A stretch of DNA of 64,000 nt from Pseudoalteromonas rubra (GTDB lineage Bacteria; Pseudomonadota; Gammaproteobacteria; Enterobacterales; Alteromonadaceae): contig NZ_PNCI01000071.1 of NCBI RefSeq assembly GCF_005887095.1, positions 1 through 64,000 of the forward strand, read 5' to 3'. Made by a program: the position numbers and the translations under genes. How positions within the stretch are numbered: the stretch's first letter is position 1; the number at the start of each line of letters is the position of its first letter. This document shows positions 47,427 to 55,725 of the stretch, piece by piece. The notes beneath the pieces are model-generated. The model was not told where the DNA came from. It was given only the letters and a program-made list of their open reading frames with translations, and ran no database searches.

Positions 47427-48191
47427 TTAAGGCTTTACTAGGGCTTGTAAATCCGAGATAGTCGTTAAGTTTTCAGTATCACTGAATTTAGGAGTAAAAA
47501 CACTTTTACCATCTTTGTCAGAGTAGCTCCCCCAAATACATACAAGCCATCCATCTAGTGACTCTTCTGCATCTACAGGTATAGGGTGTGGTTTGTTATC
47601 CCATTTACCTTTTAGATATAAACTTGATTTCTTGCCATTTTTCCCTTTGTATTCATGGAAAACTCTGTATTTAATAGCCTCATCATTTAATACCATCCCT
47701 TCTAGCTTCCATGGTCCTCCGATGACCATATGATCGCCTGGATTTATTTGAACTCTTGTATCCTCATTGCTTGAGATTTCAATTATTTTTTCTTTCCCAA
47801 GCTGTTTAGGACCAAGCTTGGTCCCAAAACCGAGAAAAAATAAAGGCCTAACGGCATAACTTTCAATAATTGCATGCGTATCTTTAACTATAGCTCGGCA
47901 TTCCTTTGTGCTCTTTATACCTGTTTCACCCATACCCTTCCAAAGAGTTGCTACTTTAGGAATTGTGTAGATATGGGCTCGTCCATTTTTTGTCTCAAAG
48001 GTCATTAAAGATTCATCGTTGTCAATAAAGTATTCGAAGGTAGTCCCCGTTTCTTCTTTGGTTCTTGAATAAGTCACTTCAAACTTTGAAAACTGTGACC
48101 ACATAGAAGTGTAATTACAACTATTAATTCCAGAGCAGTCCTCTGCTAAAACAATAGTTGGTAATAGCAGTAAAGTCAGTAAATATTTCAT
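47427..48191 (-). CDS. Secreted hypothetical protein
   Basis: A 254-residue protein with a signal peptide MKYLLTLLLLPTIVLA, then a Cys pair (EDCSGINSCNYTS) and a beta-rich body. Two further Cys occur at KECRAIV and LVCIWGSY. GGGGGCTC precedes ATG 48191. I do not recognise the family. It follows the frameshifted lipoprotein gene (48591) in the same orientation with a 96-bp gap. Confidence 0.6.
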   Translation of the reverse strand: MKYLLTLLLLPTIVLAEDCSGINSCNYTSMWSQFSKFEVTYSRTKEETGTTFEYFIDNDESLMTFETKNGRAHIYTIPKVATLWKGMGETGIKSTKECRAIVKDTHAIIESYAVRPLFFLGFGTKLGPKQLGKEKIIEISSNEDTRVQINPGDHMVIGGPWKLEGMVLNDEAIKYRVFHEYKGKNGKKSSLYLKGKWDNKPHPIPVDAEESLDGWLVCIWGSYSDKDGKSVFTPKFSDTENLTTISDLQALVKP

Positions 48192-48287
48192 GAGCCCCCT
48201 AAAGTCCTAACACTATTATCTGAGCCCCCGTTTAGAGGCAAATAATAGTTTGGCTAAAACAAGTGAATAATGAGCAAAAATCAAAAT

Positions 48288-48591
48288 TTATTTGCCCTGT
48301 TTGAGTGGTTTTTTATAAGCACATACACCAGTGTAGTGATACGCTAGTTCATTGTTTCCTAATACCTGAAAAGTTACCGTACTTATCCGTTTTGTATTTA
48401 TCGGCTTTTGCATATGAATGTGGAGACTGTTCAGAGAAGTCTCGGGTTGATAGATTTTCAACCACCACATTTTCTAAGGGCTTGCCATTTAAAGTAACAA
48501 CTCCCTCTATGGACGGAAAATAATGTAAGGTTGAATAAGTACAACTACTTAAAAATAGTAAAAAGATAAATGAAAGGCATGATTGTTTCAC
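48288..48591 (-). pseudogene. Small lipoprotein gene with a frame break
   Basis: The GTG at 48591, with AGGGAG about 7 nt upstream, starts a signal (MKQSCLSFIFLLFLSSC, lipobox LSSC) and a carboxypeptidase-regulatory-like strand pattern (SIEGVVTLNGKPLENVVVEN). The frame stops after GNFSGIRKQ. Skipping one T in the TTTT run (48369-48372) gives a natural continuation TDKYGNFQVLGNNELAYHYT to the stop at 48288, making a 100-residue protein. Two separate frames covering 48349-48591 and 48288-48470 are therefore parts of one gene. The extra T is an insertion, or less likely a +1 recoding site. Confidence 0.55.
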
Positions 48592-48721
48592 TGAATCTCC
48601 CTTTGCATATAGCGCCCCTATCTGAGTCTCCAGATATTCATAATTAAAAACAATGTGATGGATACGTACAGCATTGTTTGATCTAATTTATTTCGCCAAA
48701 AACCAAAGCGATAACAACACC

Positions 48722-49095
48722 ATGCGTAATATCACTATCCTACACGATATGCTCAGAAAAAACTGCCCCCAAACTCATGCCCGGCGTATTGACTCATTAA
48801 CGCTAGCAACCAAAGCTTTGCTCGACAGCAAGCAACTTTCCCTTACTGAGCTTAGCCGAAATAGGAAGGACTCTGTCACTGCAAAGCACCACATTAAGCG
48901 TATAGGCTGACAGCTTGGCAAAACCTCTATGCATCATGATCGGCTTGCTGTTTACCGCTTCCATGCGCGCCTGATTTGTGGCGCCAAAGCAATACCTATC
49001 TTGCTGGTCGACACTGAGCCGAGGTGCGCGAATAACTGCGGCTGATGACTTTGCGTGCTTCCGTTAGCATCCAAGGACGCTCAATATGTGCACTC
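48722..49095 (+). pseudogene. IS4-family transposase, decayed N-terminal copy 1
   Basis: The translation begins MRNITILHDMLRKNCPQTHA and continues LATKALLDSKQLSLTELSRN, AKHHIKRIG, then after a TGA LHHDRLAV-like MHHDRLAVYRFHARLICGAK and AIPILLVD. This is the N-terminal half of an IS4-family transposase. After VD a frame change leads to EVRE-stop-LRLMTLRASVSIQGRSI. There are two stops, one frame shift and no C-terminal part. A related remnant lies at 52136. Confidence 0.75.
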
Positions 49096-49310
49096 AAATT
49101 AAATATTTTGAAAAGCTCTGTTACAGAATAATTATGTCTTCGCCATATCTCCCGCTTACAGCAAGCGAAAAAACCAATACAAAACAACAAGATAAAAAGA
49201 AAGCAAACGCTTGGCATGTGGCTCTACTTTAAATCTTCAGAAAATTTGACTTTTAACTTCGTTCAGCTTGTGTAGATAATTGGGTATAATAAAAATAAAA
49301 AGGACAATTT

Positions 49311-51893
49311 ATGTTTAAGCGCACTCTTTTATCTACTGCTATTTTTCTTTCTCTTACTGCTTCAGCCAATATGAGTGAAGACTACCGATTGGCCAAGGTT
49401 GCCAAACCAATACAACAACATGTGAGTTTAGATGTAGACCCCGCTAAAGAGCGTTTTTCAGGGCAAACCGTCATTGATATTCAAGTTGTCGAAGATACTC
49501 AATTTATTGAATTAAATGGGCTCGATTACGCCATTGAATTTGCCAAACTACTCGGCGACAAGCAATGTGATCTAAAAGATACGATGTTGAAGACTGGCAA
49601 AGTTAAACTCGCTTGCGACACACTGATCCCAAAAGGGGAATACAGCCTAAAAATTGCATTCGATGCACCTTATAATCGCCAAAGCGTTGGTCTTTATAAG
49701 TCAATAGATAGAGGCGTACCCTACCTCTTTACACAATTCCAAATGAGTGACGCAAGACGTGCTTTCCCCGTATTTGATGAGCCTGAATTTAAGATCCCTT
49801 TTCAGCTCACCATTACCGCTCCTTCTTCACAAAAAGTTTATGCTAATACCCCTGTGATTAAGACCAGTTCAAATGATGGGAAAACAACACACTACTTTGA
49901 TAAAACTCCTCCCCTGTCATCTTATTTAGTTGCGCTGGCTGTAGGACCTTTTGAGGAAATACCCGTTGAAAAAATGTCGGTTCCGGGCAATATTGTGACG
50001 CCACACGGAAAAATTGGCATTGCTGACTCTGCGGTTAAAGAAACGCCCAAAATCCTTCAAGCACTAGAGCAGTACTTTGACATTCCTTATGCGTATAAAA
50101 AGCTAGATCAAGTCGCTTTACCAGAATTTCCTTATGGTGCAATGGAAAACGCAGGGTTAATCACCTACCGCGAAGAAATTCTACTTGTTGATCCCATTAC
50201 ACAATCTCGCGATGAGTTCGATACACATTTATACGTTATTGCACATGAACTAGCGCACCAATGGTACGGTAACCTGGTGACCTTGAAATGGTGGAATGAC
50301 ATGTGGCTGAATGAAGCATTCGCAACTTGGATTGGTGGGAAAATGGTCACTAAATTGTACCCTGAGCTAGAACGTGATTTACGGCTTCCGCAACATAATG
50401 CCATGCTCAGAGATGCCATGGTCACCACAAAGCCTATTCGTAAGCCTATAAACAACTCAGATGATATTATGGATGGGCTAGGTCTTGCTTACTCTAAAGG
50501 CAGTGCCGTACTCACTATGGTTGAAGAATGGATAGGCCATGAAGTCTTCCAGCAAGGCATGCGCAATTACGTAAAAAAATATGCCTATAAAAATGCAGAA
50601 GCAAAAAATTTATGGTCTGAACTTGAGGCTGTCTCTAAAAAGGATGTCCCGGGTGTCTTAGACTCTTTTGTCTCTCAATCTTCCTTTCCTTTAATCGATT
50701 TTACTCAATCTGGCAAAACTATCACTCTGAGTCAGACTCGATTTTTACCTACAGGTCAACAAGCTAAAGAGCAGCTTTGGAAAGTTCCGGTCTCTATCAA
50801 GTATGGTGACAATAACGGGAATGTAGCCACCAAAAAACTGCTGTTAACTAAGCAAACTCAATCGGTTACACTCGATTTTGAACCTACCTGGGTGTACCCC
50901 AATGACAATGCAATTGGCTACTACTTATGGTCCATGCCAGAAACACAGTATCAAGCTGTATTGACACATGCAGATAAAGCATTGAATACACGTGAGAAGC
51001 TTTCTTTGATAGAAACAACCAAGCAACTTATGGATGCAGATAAAATTAATGCCTTTACCCTACTTGCTTCTCTCAACACATTCACTAATGATGACCATCC
51101 GAAAGTTGCCGCTAATGCGTTGAAAGAGATTGTAAATAATATGCACACCTTCGAGACAGAGAAAAATCAATCTCTGTGGCGGTCTTTAATTTCTCAAAAA
51201 GTATCTGATGCAATCGAGCGATATGGCTTTGAAAAACAAGTTGGGGAGTCCGACACTGTTTCCGAGTTAAGAGCAATAGTATTCAAATTGGCTGCTTTTG
51301 AAGTACAAGATACTAACATCATCGCTGAAGCACAAAAGCAAACAGCTCAGTTCTTCAAAGATCCCAGCAAAGTAGATCCTTTTTTAATAGACACTTACCT
51401 TGAAGTTGCGGCTTACTATGGCGATCAGGCACTACTCGACCAATTTAAATCAAAGATTGAACAAACAGCCACTCCCAGTGTTCGTGTAAAATTACTATCG
51501 GCCCTAGGTTACTTTAATCAACAGGATCTTCAGTCTCAAGTACAAAGCTACTTGTTAACTGATAAATTAACGGCGTCGGATACACCTACGGTACTGCTAG
51601 GATTAGCTTATCGCCCAGAGCGAAAAGCAAAGATGAACCAGTGGATTTTTGAAAACTTTGAGCAAGTTGCAAAACGTGTTCCGCCTTTTGTGGTTTCATA
51701 CCTTCCCTATATTTCAATGCCAAAATGCCACGAGAAAAGCTTAAAAGATATTAAGTCATTCTATGAAGCAAAAGTAGAATCATTCCCAGGGTTGGGCAAA
51801 AGCTTACCCGCAGCAGAACTCAGATTAAACACTTGCTTATCTTTACAAAAAAGAGAGCTTGCCTCAGCTGAACGTTTCTTGAAACAACTATAA
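49311..51893 (+). CDS. Exported M1-family aminopeptidase
   Basis: An 860-residue zinc aminopeptidase of family M1 with a signal peptide (MFKRTLLSTAIFLSLTASANM). The exopeptidase motif GAMEN is at residues 276-280. Zinc ligands are HELAH at 312-316 and Glu335 in WLNEAFATW. The order is N-terminal beta-saddle, catalytic domain and a C-terminal helical domain of about 330 residues with ARM/HEAT-like repeats. AAAAGGAC precedes ATG. It hydrolyses N-terminal residues from peptides in the periplasm or outside. It lies between two decayed IS4-family copies in the same orientation. Confidence 0.93.
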   Translation: MFKRTLLSTAIFLSLTASANMSEDYRLAKVAKPIQQHVSLDVDPAKERFSGQTVIDIQVVEDTQFIELNGLDYAIEFAKLLGDKQCDLKDTMLKTGKVKLACDTLIPKGEYSLKIAFDAPYNRQSVGLYKSIDRGVPYLFTQFQMSDARRAFPVFDEPEFKIPFQLTITAPSSQKVYANTPVIKTSSNDGKTTHYFDKTPPLSSYLVALAVGPFEEIPVEKMSVPGNIVTPHGKIGIADSAVKETPKILQALEQYFDIPYAYKKLDQVALPEFPYGAMENAGLITYREEILLVDPITQSRDEFDTHLYVIAHELAHQWYGNLVTLKWWNDMWLNEAFATWIGGKMVTKLYPELERDLRLPQHNAMLRDAMVTTKPIRKPINNSDDIMDGLGLAYSKGSAVLTMVEEWIGHEVFQQGMRNYVKKYAYKNAEAKNLWSELEAVSKKDVPGVLDSFVSQSSFPLIDFTQSGKTITLSQTRFLPTGQQAKEQLWKVPVSIKYGDNNGNVATKKLLLTKQTQSVTLDFEPTWVYPNDNAIGYYLWSMPETQYQAVLTHADKALNTREKLSLIETTKQLMDADKINAFTLLASLNTFTNDDHPKVAANALKEIVNNMHTFETEKNQSLWRSLISQKVSDAIERYGFEKQVGESDTVSELRAIVFKLAAFEVQDTNIIAEAQKQTAQFFKDPSKVDPFLIDTYLEVAAYYGDQALLDQFKSKIEQTATPSVRVKLLSALGYFNQQDLQSQVQSYLLTDKLTASDTPTVLLGLAYRPERKAKMNQWIFENFEQVAKRVPPFVVSYLPYISMPKCHEKSLKDIKSFYEAKVESFPGLGKSLPAAELRLNTCLSLQKRELASAERFLKQL

Positions 51894-51903
51894 ACATCAT
51901 TTT

Positions 51904-51930
51904 GAGTAATAGGGAGTCCCCCTGTTACTC
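51904..51930 (+). terminator. Terminator of the M1 peptidase gene
   Basis: GAGTAATAGGG and CCCTGTTACTC-type arms pair around a short loop (with one mismatch), followed by ACTTTTG. It starts 11 bp past the stop codon. Confidence 0.6.
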
Positions 51931-52123
51931 ACTTTTGATTACAATCCCGCCTAGTTTTATTGAATCGCAACAACGTACATTTACAACGACCCGCCCTTTG
52001 CCAAAGGTTTTTAGAACCAGAGCTCTTGCTCCAACGCTCAAACTTATCACGGTTACTTTCCCATGGCTTGTCTAAAACTTTACATTTGTCAGTAAGTGAA
52101 AAACCATGTTGTAACTCCCCCAT
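51929..52123 (-). CDS. Small hypothetical protein, doubtful
   Basis: A 64-residue frame from ATG 52123 reads MGELQHGFSLTDKCKVLDKP, then ERWSKSSGSKNLWQRAGRCK and ends LLRFNKTRRDCNQK. The composition is basic and protein-like with several Cys, but no ribosome binding site is clear and the frame also extends into the IS4 remnant. Family unknown. Confidence 0.3.
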   Translation of the reverse strand: MGELQHGFSLTDKCKVLDKPWESNRDKFERWSKSSGSKNLWQRAGRCKCTLLRFNKTRRDCNQK

Positions 52124-52135
52124 ATACTGCGATCC

Positions 52136-52375
52136 CACCATCCTACACGATATGCTCAAAAAAACGGCCCATAAATTCATGCCCGGCATCTTAATTCCTT
52201 AATGCTGGTAACTGAAACTTTGCTCAATAGCAGTCAACTCTCTCTTACAGAACTCGGTCGAAATATGAAGGGCCCTGTTGTTGCAAACACAACATTAAAC
52301 GTATGGACCGACTGCTAGGTAACACCGCTATGCTTAACATTCGGCTTGCTATTTACCGCTTTCATGTACGCCAGA
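52136..52375 (+). pseudogene. IS4-family transposase, decayed N-terminal copy 2
   Basis: TILHDMLKK and, in shifted frames, ETLLNSSQLSLTELGRNMKG and the FTAFMYA-region correspond to the same N-terminal part seen at 48722. Several frame shifts and stops are present and the rest of the gene is missing. The stretch 52376-52562 has no recognisable gene. Confidence 0.6.
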
Positions 52376-52562
52376 ATAGATCGACTAGGCTCAATCCCAA
52401 ATTTGTGTACCTTACTGATCAGCTTCTCTTGGCTGTTTTAGATGGCTGTACTCGCAACTCTGTTCAACGCATCAACAAAGAGAGTCCAACACAAAGCAGC
52501 CGGAGTATTGGGCGTCCAGCCAGTATTTATTACCGGTGAGCTTTCATTGTTTCTTTGCATGT

Positions 52563-53072
52563 TTATAGCTTAGTACTCAGCCAAATTGCAAACTCGGTGG
52601 ATTGTCGAACCACCCAGAATATAGGTTTATAAACAAATGACTTAGAACCATGAGTTTGACCAAAGTCTTGATGTTCTTCTTCATCAGCTTTAATGCTCAT
52701 GACCGCATCATAAGCCTCTGTGTCATGCTGAGATAAAAAGTCCAATTGCCAATCCAAATGATGCAATACAGTCGATTCAATTGAATCAGTGCACACCCAA
52801 ATCGCTTTTCTACCTGCCAAAGCCGTTAAAACCCCCAGAGTTATGCCACCAAACGCCCAGAAATACAAGGCGTAACAGTGCCTTATATTTCGGCTTTTAA
52901 GGATGCGATCAAAGGTATTAAAATGCTTCTTTTCATGGCCCAGCATTTCTTCAAGTTTAGGAACAATATCCTTGTATAAATAGCGAGCAACAAACAGCTG
53001 GGAGCGATATATATTAATTGCCCCAAATTCACCTGCATGGTCCACTCTAAGAATTCGCTCAACTTCGATCAT
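52563..53072 (-). CDS. COQ7-family di-iron protein (demethoxyubiquinone hydroxylase-like)
   Basis: A 169-residue member of the COQ7/CLK-1 family, which hydroxylates demethoxyubiquinone in ubiquinone synthesis. The di-iron ligands are readable: Glu15 in LRVDHAGEFGAINIYRSQL, Glu47 and His50 in HEKKH, Glu99 in DSIEST, and Glu131 and His134 in DEEEHQD. The central hydrophobic stretch FWAFGGITLGVLTALAGRKA is membrane-associated in this family. The C-terminal tail is longer than usual. It sits alone between an IS4 remnant and the IS110 element, away from other ubi genes, which suggests acquisition or a specialised role. Confidence 0.82.
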   Translation of the reverse strand: MIEVERILRVDHAGEFGAINIYRSQLFVARYLYKDIVPKLEEMLGHEKKHFNTFDRILKSRNIRHCYALYFWAFGGITLGVLTALAGRKAIWVCTDSIESTVLHHLDWQLDFLSQHDTEAYDAVMSIKADEEEHQDFGQTHGSKSFVYKPIFWVVRQSTEFAIWLSTKL

Positions 53073-53099
53073 ATTATTGTACTGGTAACGACATATTAC

Positions 53100-53373
53100 A
53101 CCCGCGTATTAGGCGCAAGCTCGCGAGCGCCCCAATTGATGTGCTTGTATGGATAATAGACCCATCAAATTTATTAGTTTTACCGATTTAGGGTAAAGTG
53201 AGACCCAGGCTTTAGCTGCAACTAAAGCCTTCTCTTACAGTAGTTCGATTGAATGTTGGCTCCTCTATTGAGAGACCGGTAACAAGAATGAACGCTGTAA
53301 AAGGCTCCATGCACCACACTCGAATGGTCTACTGGGCCTCGAGCCCACATTTTGCAAACATGAGTTAGCTTAT
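53100..53373 (+). ncRNA. Candidate IS110 bridge RNA region (left end)
   Basis: The 270 bp between the COQ7-like gene and the IS110 transposase contain no gene but clear structure. AGGCTTTAG pairs with CTAAAGCCT around CTGCAA (53207-53230), TGGGC with GCCCA (53333-53347) and GCTCGCGAGC is a perfect palindrome at 53119-53128. IS110-group elements are known to encode a structured RNA upstream of the transposase that guides recombination; position and structure match. The RNA ends and the guide loops were not determined. Confidence 0.5.
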
Positions 53374-54243
53374 ATGAATACGAAAACAAATCAAAGCATC
53401 AACATTGGTGTCGATACCGCCAAGTTTCAGCTCGATATTTATATACGACCTTTAGATATTCACTTCACTGTCAAAAATGACGAGCAAGGGATCCGTGATG
53501 CGATTCAAAATATAAAGCCGTACAAGCCTAAACGTATCGTTATTGAGGCCACAGGCAGGCTCGAGATGCCATTCACTCTTGCATGCTCCAAAGCAAGTTT
53601 ACCGTTCGTTATTGCCAACCCCATTCATGTGAAACGCTTCGCCGGTGCAATCGGCCAACGAGCCAAAACCGATAAACTAGACGCCAAGCTGATTGCACAC
53701 TACGGCGCAACAATCAAGCCGCCTCTATCTAAGCTAAAGCCCGAATCTATGCGGCTTATGAGCGATTTGGTCGCAAGAAGAAACCAACTGCTTGTCATGC
53801 AAACCATGGAAAAAAACAGGCTACATATTTTGCCCAAAGAGCTGGCGATGACAATAAAACCGATCCTAACCGCCTTCAAAAATCAGATCCAAAAAATTGA
53901 AAATAAAATCATCAAACTGATCGAATCATGCCCTGAGTATCAGGCAAAGAACTCTCTATTACAAAGTATGAAAGGGATCGGGAAAATCGCCGCAGCCTCT
54001 ATCATCAGTAACTTGCCTGAACTCGGTTACATGACCAACAAACAAGCCTCTGCACTGGTTGGTGTCGCGCCAGTTAATCGCGAAAGCGGCCGTTTCAAAG
54101 GGATGCGAAAAATACAAGGTGGCCGCCACCAGGTTAGGACTGTTTTATATATGGCTATGATGTCAGCCATCCAATCCAACCCTGTTTTCAAGGCGCAATA
54201 TCAAAAGCTGGTCACATCAGGAAAACCGAAAAAGTGGCCTTAA
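53374..54243 (+). CDS. IS110-family transposase, frame break near the C-terminus
   Basis: A 289-residue DEDD-type recombinase that moves an IS110 element by a guided reaction. The N-terminal RuvC-like domain has the catalytic Asp in INIGVDTAKFQLDIYI, Glu in IVIEATGRLE and KTDKLDAKLIAHYG. The C-terminal transposase domain has MKGIGKIAAASIISNLPELG and ASALVGVAPVNRESGRFKGMRKIQG, with the conserved Ser in NRESG. After KPKK the frame stops at 54243, but shifting -1 at G AAA AAG (54228-54234) continues as VALIACVRKMVVTLNSILRD to TAG 54327-54329. The full product would be about 318 residues. The missing 31-residue end is normally conserved. Confidence 0.85.
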   Translation: MNTKTNQSINIGVDTAKFQLDIYIRPLDIHFTVKNDEQGIRDAIQNIKPYKPKRIVIEATGRLEMPFTLACSKASLPFVIANPIHVKRFAGAIGQRAKTDKLDAKLIAHYGATIKPPLSKLKPESMRLMSDLVARRNQLLVMQTMEKNRLHILPKELAMTIKPILTAFKNQIQKIENKIIKLIESCPEYQAKNSLLQSMKGIGKIAAASIISNLPELGYMTNKQASALVGVAPVNRESGRFKGMRKIQGGRHQVRTVLYMAMMSAIQSNPVFKAQYQKLVTSGKPKKWP

Positions 54244-54351
54244 TTGCCTGTGTTAGAAAGATGGTCGTTACCTTGAACTCGATCCTCAGAGACAGAACAA
54301 TCTGGGAAGCGCCAATTGCTGAAATTTAGTTATTGACGCCATAGTCTCTTG

Positions 54352-54729
54352 TTATGTTGCAGCTAACTCTAATAGAGCTAACTTAGCTGCTTTTGATAAA
54401 GTAAGCCACTGCTTTGTTTGGATAAAATCAGTGATATAGGGAATATCTCGCCCCATTTCAGACCATACGGCTTCAAATGTTACGTCAAATTTTTGGAGGA
54501 TTTCCAATTCTTTATTTGAAAAGATATCCTGATACCAATCACGATCATTTACATCTTGGTAGCATGATTCCCAAGACCAGAATAATTCTGCTGAGACTTG
54601 AGCTATTGGAACTTTATTTTGATAATCCAATTGCTCAGTTTTCGACGAGATTAGATCCAATGTATCAAAAGTTTCTTTTCGATAATTTTCACGAAGTTGA
54701 TGAACCATCGACATTTCCATATGCAACAT
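54352..54729 (-). CDS. Hypothetical protein
   Basis: A 125-residue acidic soluble protein with many Trp and Glu (SAELFWSWESCYQDVNDRDW, FEAVWSEMGRDIPYITDFIQ). No signal or membrane segment and no family recognised; small acidic proteins beside IS elements are often immunity or antitoxin genes, but I have no evidence for that. The ATG at 54729 has no clear ribosome binding site. It lies between the IS110 element and the dispersed repeat copy 2, which begins 10 bp upstream of the start. Confidence 0.5.
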   Translation of the reverse strand: MLHMEMSMVHQLRENYRKETFDTLDLISSKTEQLDYQNKVPIAQVSAELFWSWESCYQDVNDRDWYQDIFSNKELEILQKFDVTFEAVWSEMGRDIPYITDFIQTKQWLTLSKAAKLALLELAAT

Positions 54730-54738
54730 ATACAGCTT

Positions 54739-55040
54739 ATTAGTGTGAATACCGGTTAGATCCAGTTCCTAAAACCGTACAGATCCACAGCTAAATTATT
54801 TTATTCATAATAAGAAAAATAACCTACCACTATTGTACTAGTCACTCAAGCCAAAATGCCTTTGTTGAAACCGAGCCTTGTTCATAGCGAGACTTGGGGT
54901 CTCGTTATGTAAAACTACTAACCTTATGAATCTATTAAACTTAAATCGGTATTTCACTTAAACGAGACCTTCAAGCGCAGAGAAAACGAGAAATTTGACA
55001 TGGAAACTGACTACATTTGCTTATACCTGTATAAATAATC
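54739..55040. repeat. Dispersed repeat, copy 2
   Basis: Second copy of the element seen at 2716-2945. Shared blocks are listed there; this copy has an extra internal segment with GAGACTTGGGGTCTC-type inverted arms. It begins 10 bp upstream of the minus-strand gene at 54729. Confidence 0.75.
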
Positions 55041-55086
55041 AGCATTTAAGGTTGGAGTGATTTATAACTTTTGAAAGAATCATCTA

Positions 55087-55677
55087 GTCAAATTTATCCA
55101 GGCTCGCACGCATTCGGAATAACAACGTTGTTTGGCAGTGACGGGGTTGTTTTATGATGGCTGGGTTATTTTTCAAGTGCGTCTGAGATGACAGAGTTGA
55201 TTGTGCGAAGCGTCTGTAACGTGACACTGCAGAGTGGTTTTTGAATAGATCCCGGCTCGCAAGCGTCCGGGATGACGGAGTTGTTAGTAGGTAATGTTGG
55301 TGAGGAGCGCCTGAAACCTGACACTGCTGCGCGGTGTTTGAGTAGATCCCGGCTCGCACGCGTCCGGGATGACGGAGTTGTTTGGAAGTGGCGGCGTTGT
55401 TTGTGAGGTGCGCCTGGAACCTGTCACTGCTGCGCGGTGTTTAAGTAGATCCCGGCTCGCAAGCGTCCGGGATGACGGAGTTGTTTATGAGGTGCGTCTG
55501 GAATCTCGCATTGCTGTGCGGTGTTTGAGTAGATCCCGGCTCGCAAGCGTCCGGGATGACGGAGTTGTTTGGCAGTGACGGCGTTGTTTATGAGGTGCGC
55601 CTGGAACCTGTCACTGCTGCGCGGTGTTTAAGTAGATCCCGGCTCGCAAGCGTCCGGGATGACGGAGTCGTTTGTAT
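55087..55677. repeat. Tandem array of hairpin repeat units
   Basis: At least five units carry ATCCCGGCTCGCAAGCGTCC followed by GGGATGACGGAGTTGTTT. Their CCCGG starts are at 55251, 55348, 55451, 55534 and 55638, so periods are 97, 103, 83 and 104 bp. A more diverged sixth copy starts near 55095. Each core folds as CCCGG-CTCGCAAGCGT-CCGGG with CGC/GCG inside. The linker also repeats (GAGGTGCGCCTGGAACCTGT and CACTGCTGCGCGGTGTTT). Frames in the array are not genes. Confidence 0.85.
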
Positions 55678-55725
55678 AGCGAGGTGACTGAGCAGAAAAC
55701 CGCCCTGTTACAATTCAGATTCATC

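Noticed and set aside
48288-48470. 60-codon ORF as a separate gene
   Set aside because: It has no start signal and its last 27 residues continue the lipoprotein frame after one extra T.
51960-52202. 80-codon plus-strand ORF
   Set aside because: It runs through the IS4 remnant and its start lacks a ribosome binding site.
55369-55578. 69-codon ORF inside the repeat array
   Set aside because: It only translates the repeat unit twice and has no start signal.
55087-55677. Array read as CRISPR
   Set aside because: Units are 83-104 bp and the 'spacers' are themselves repeated; no cas genes are present.
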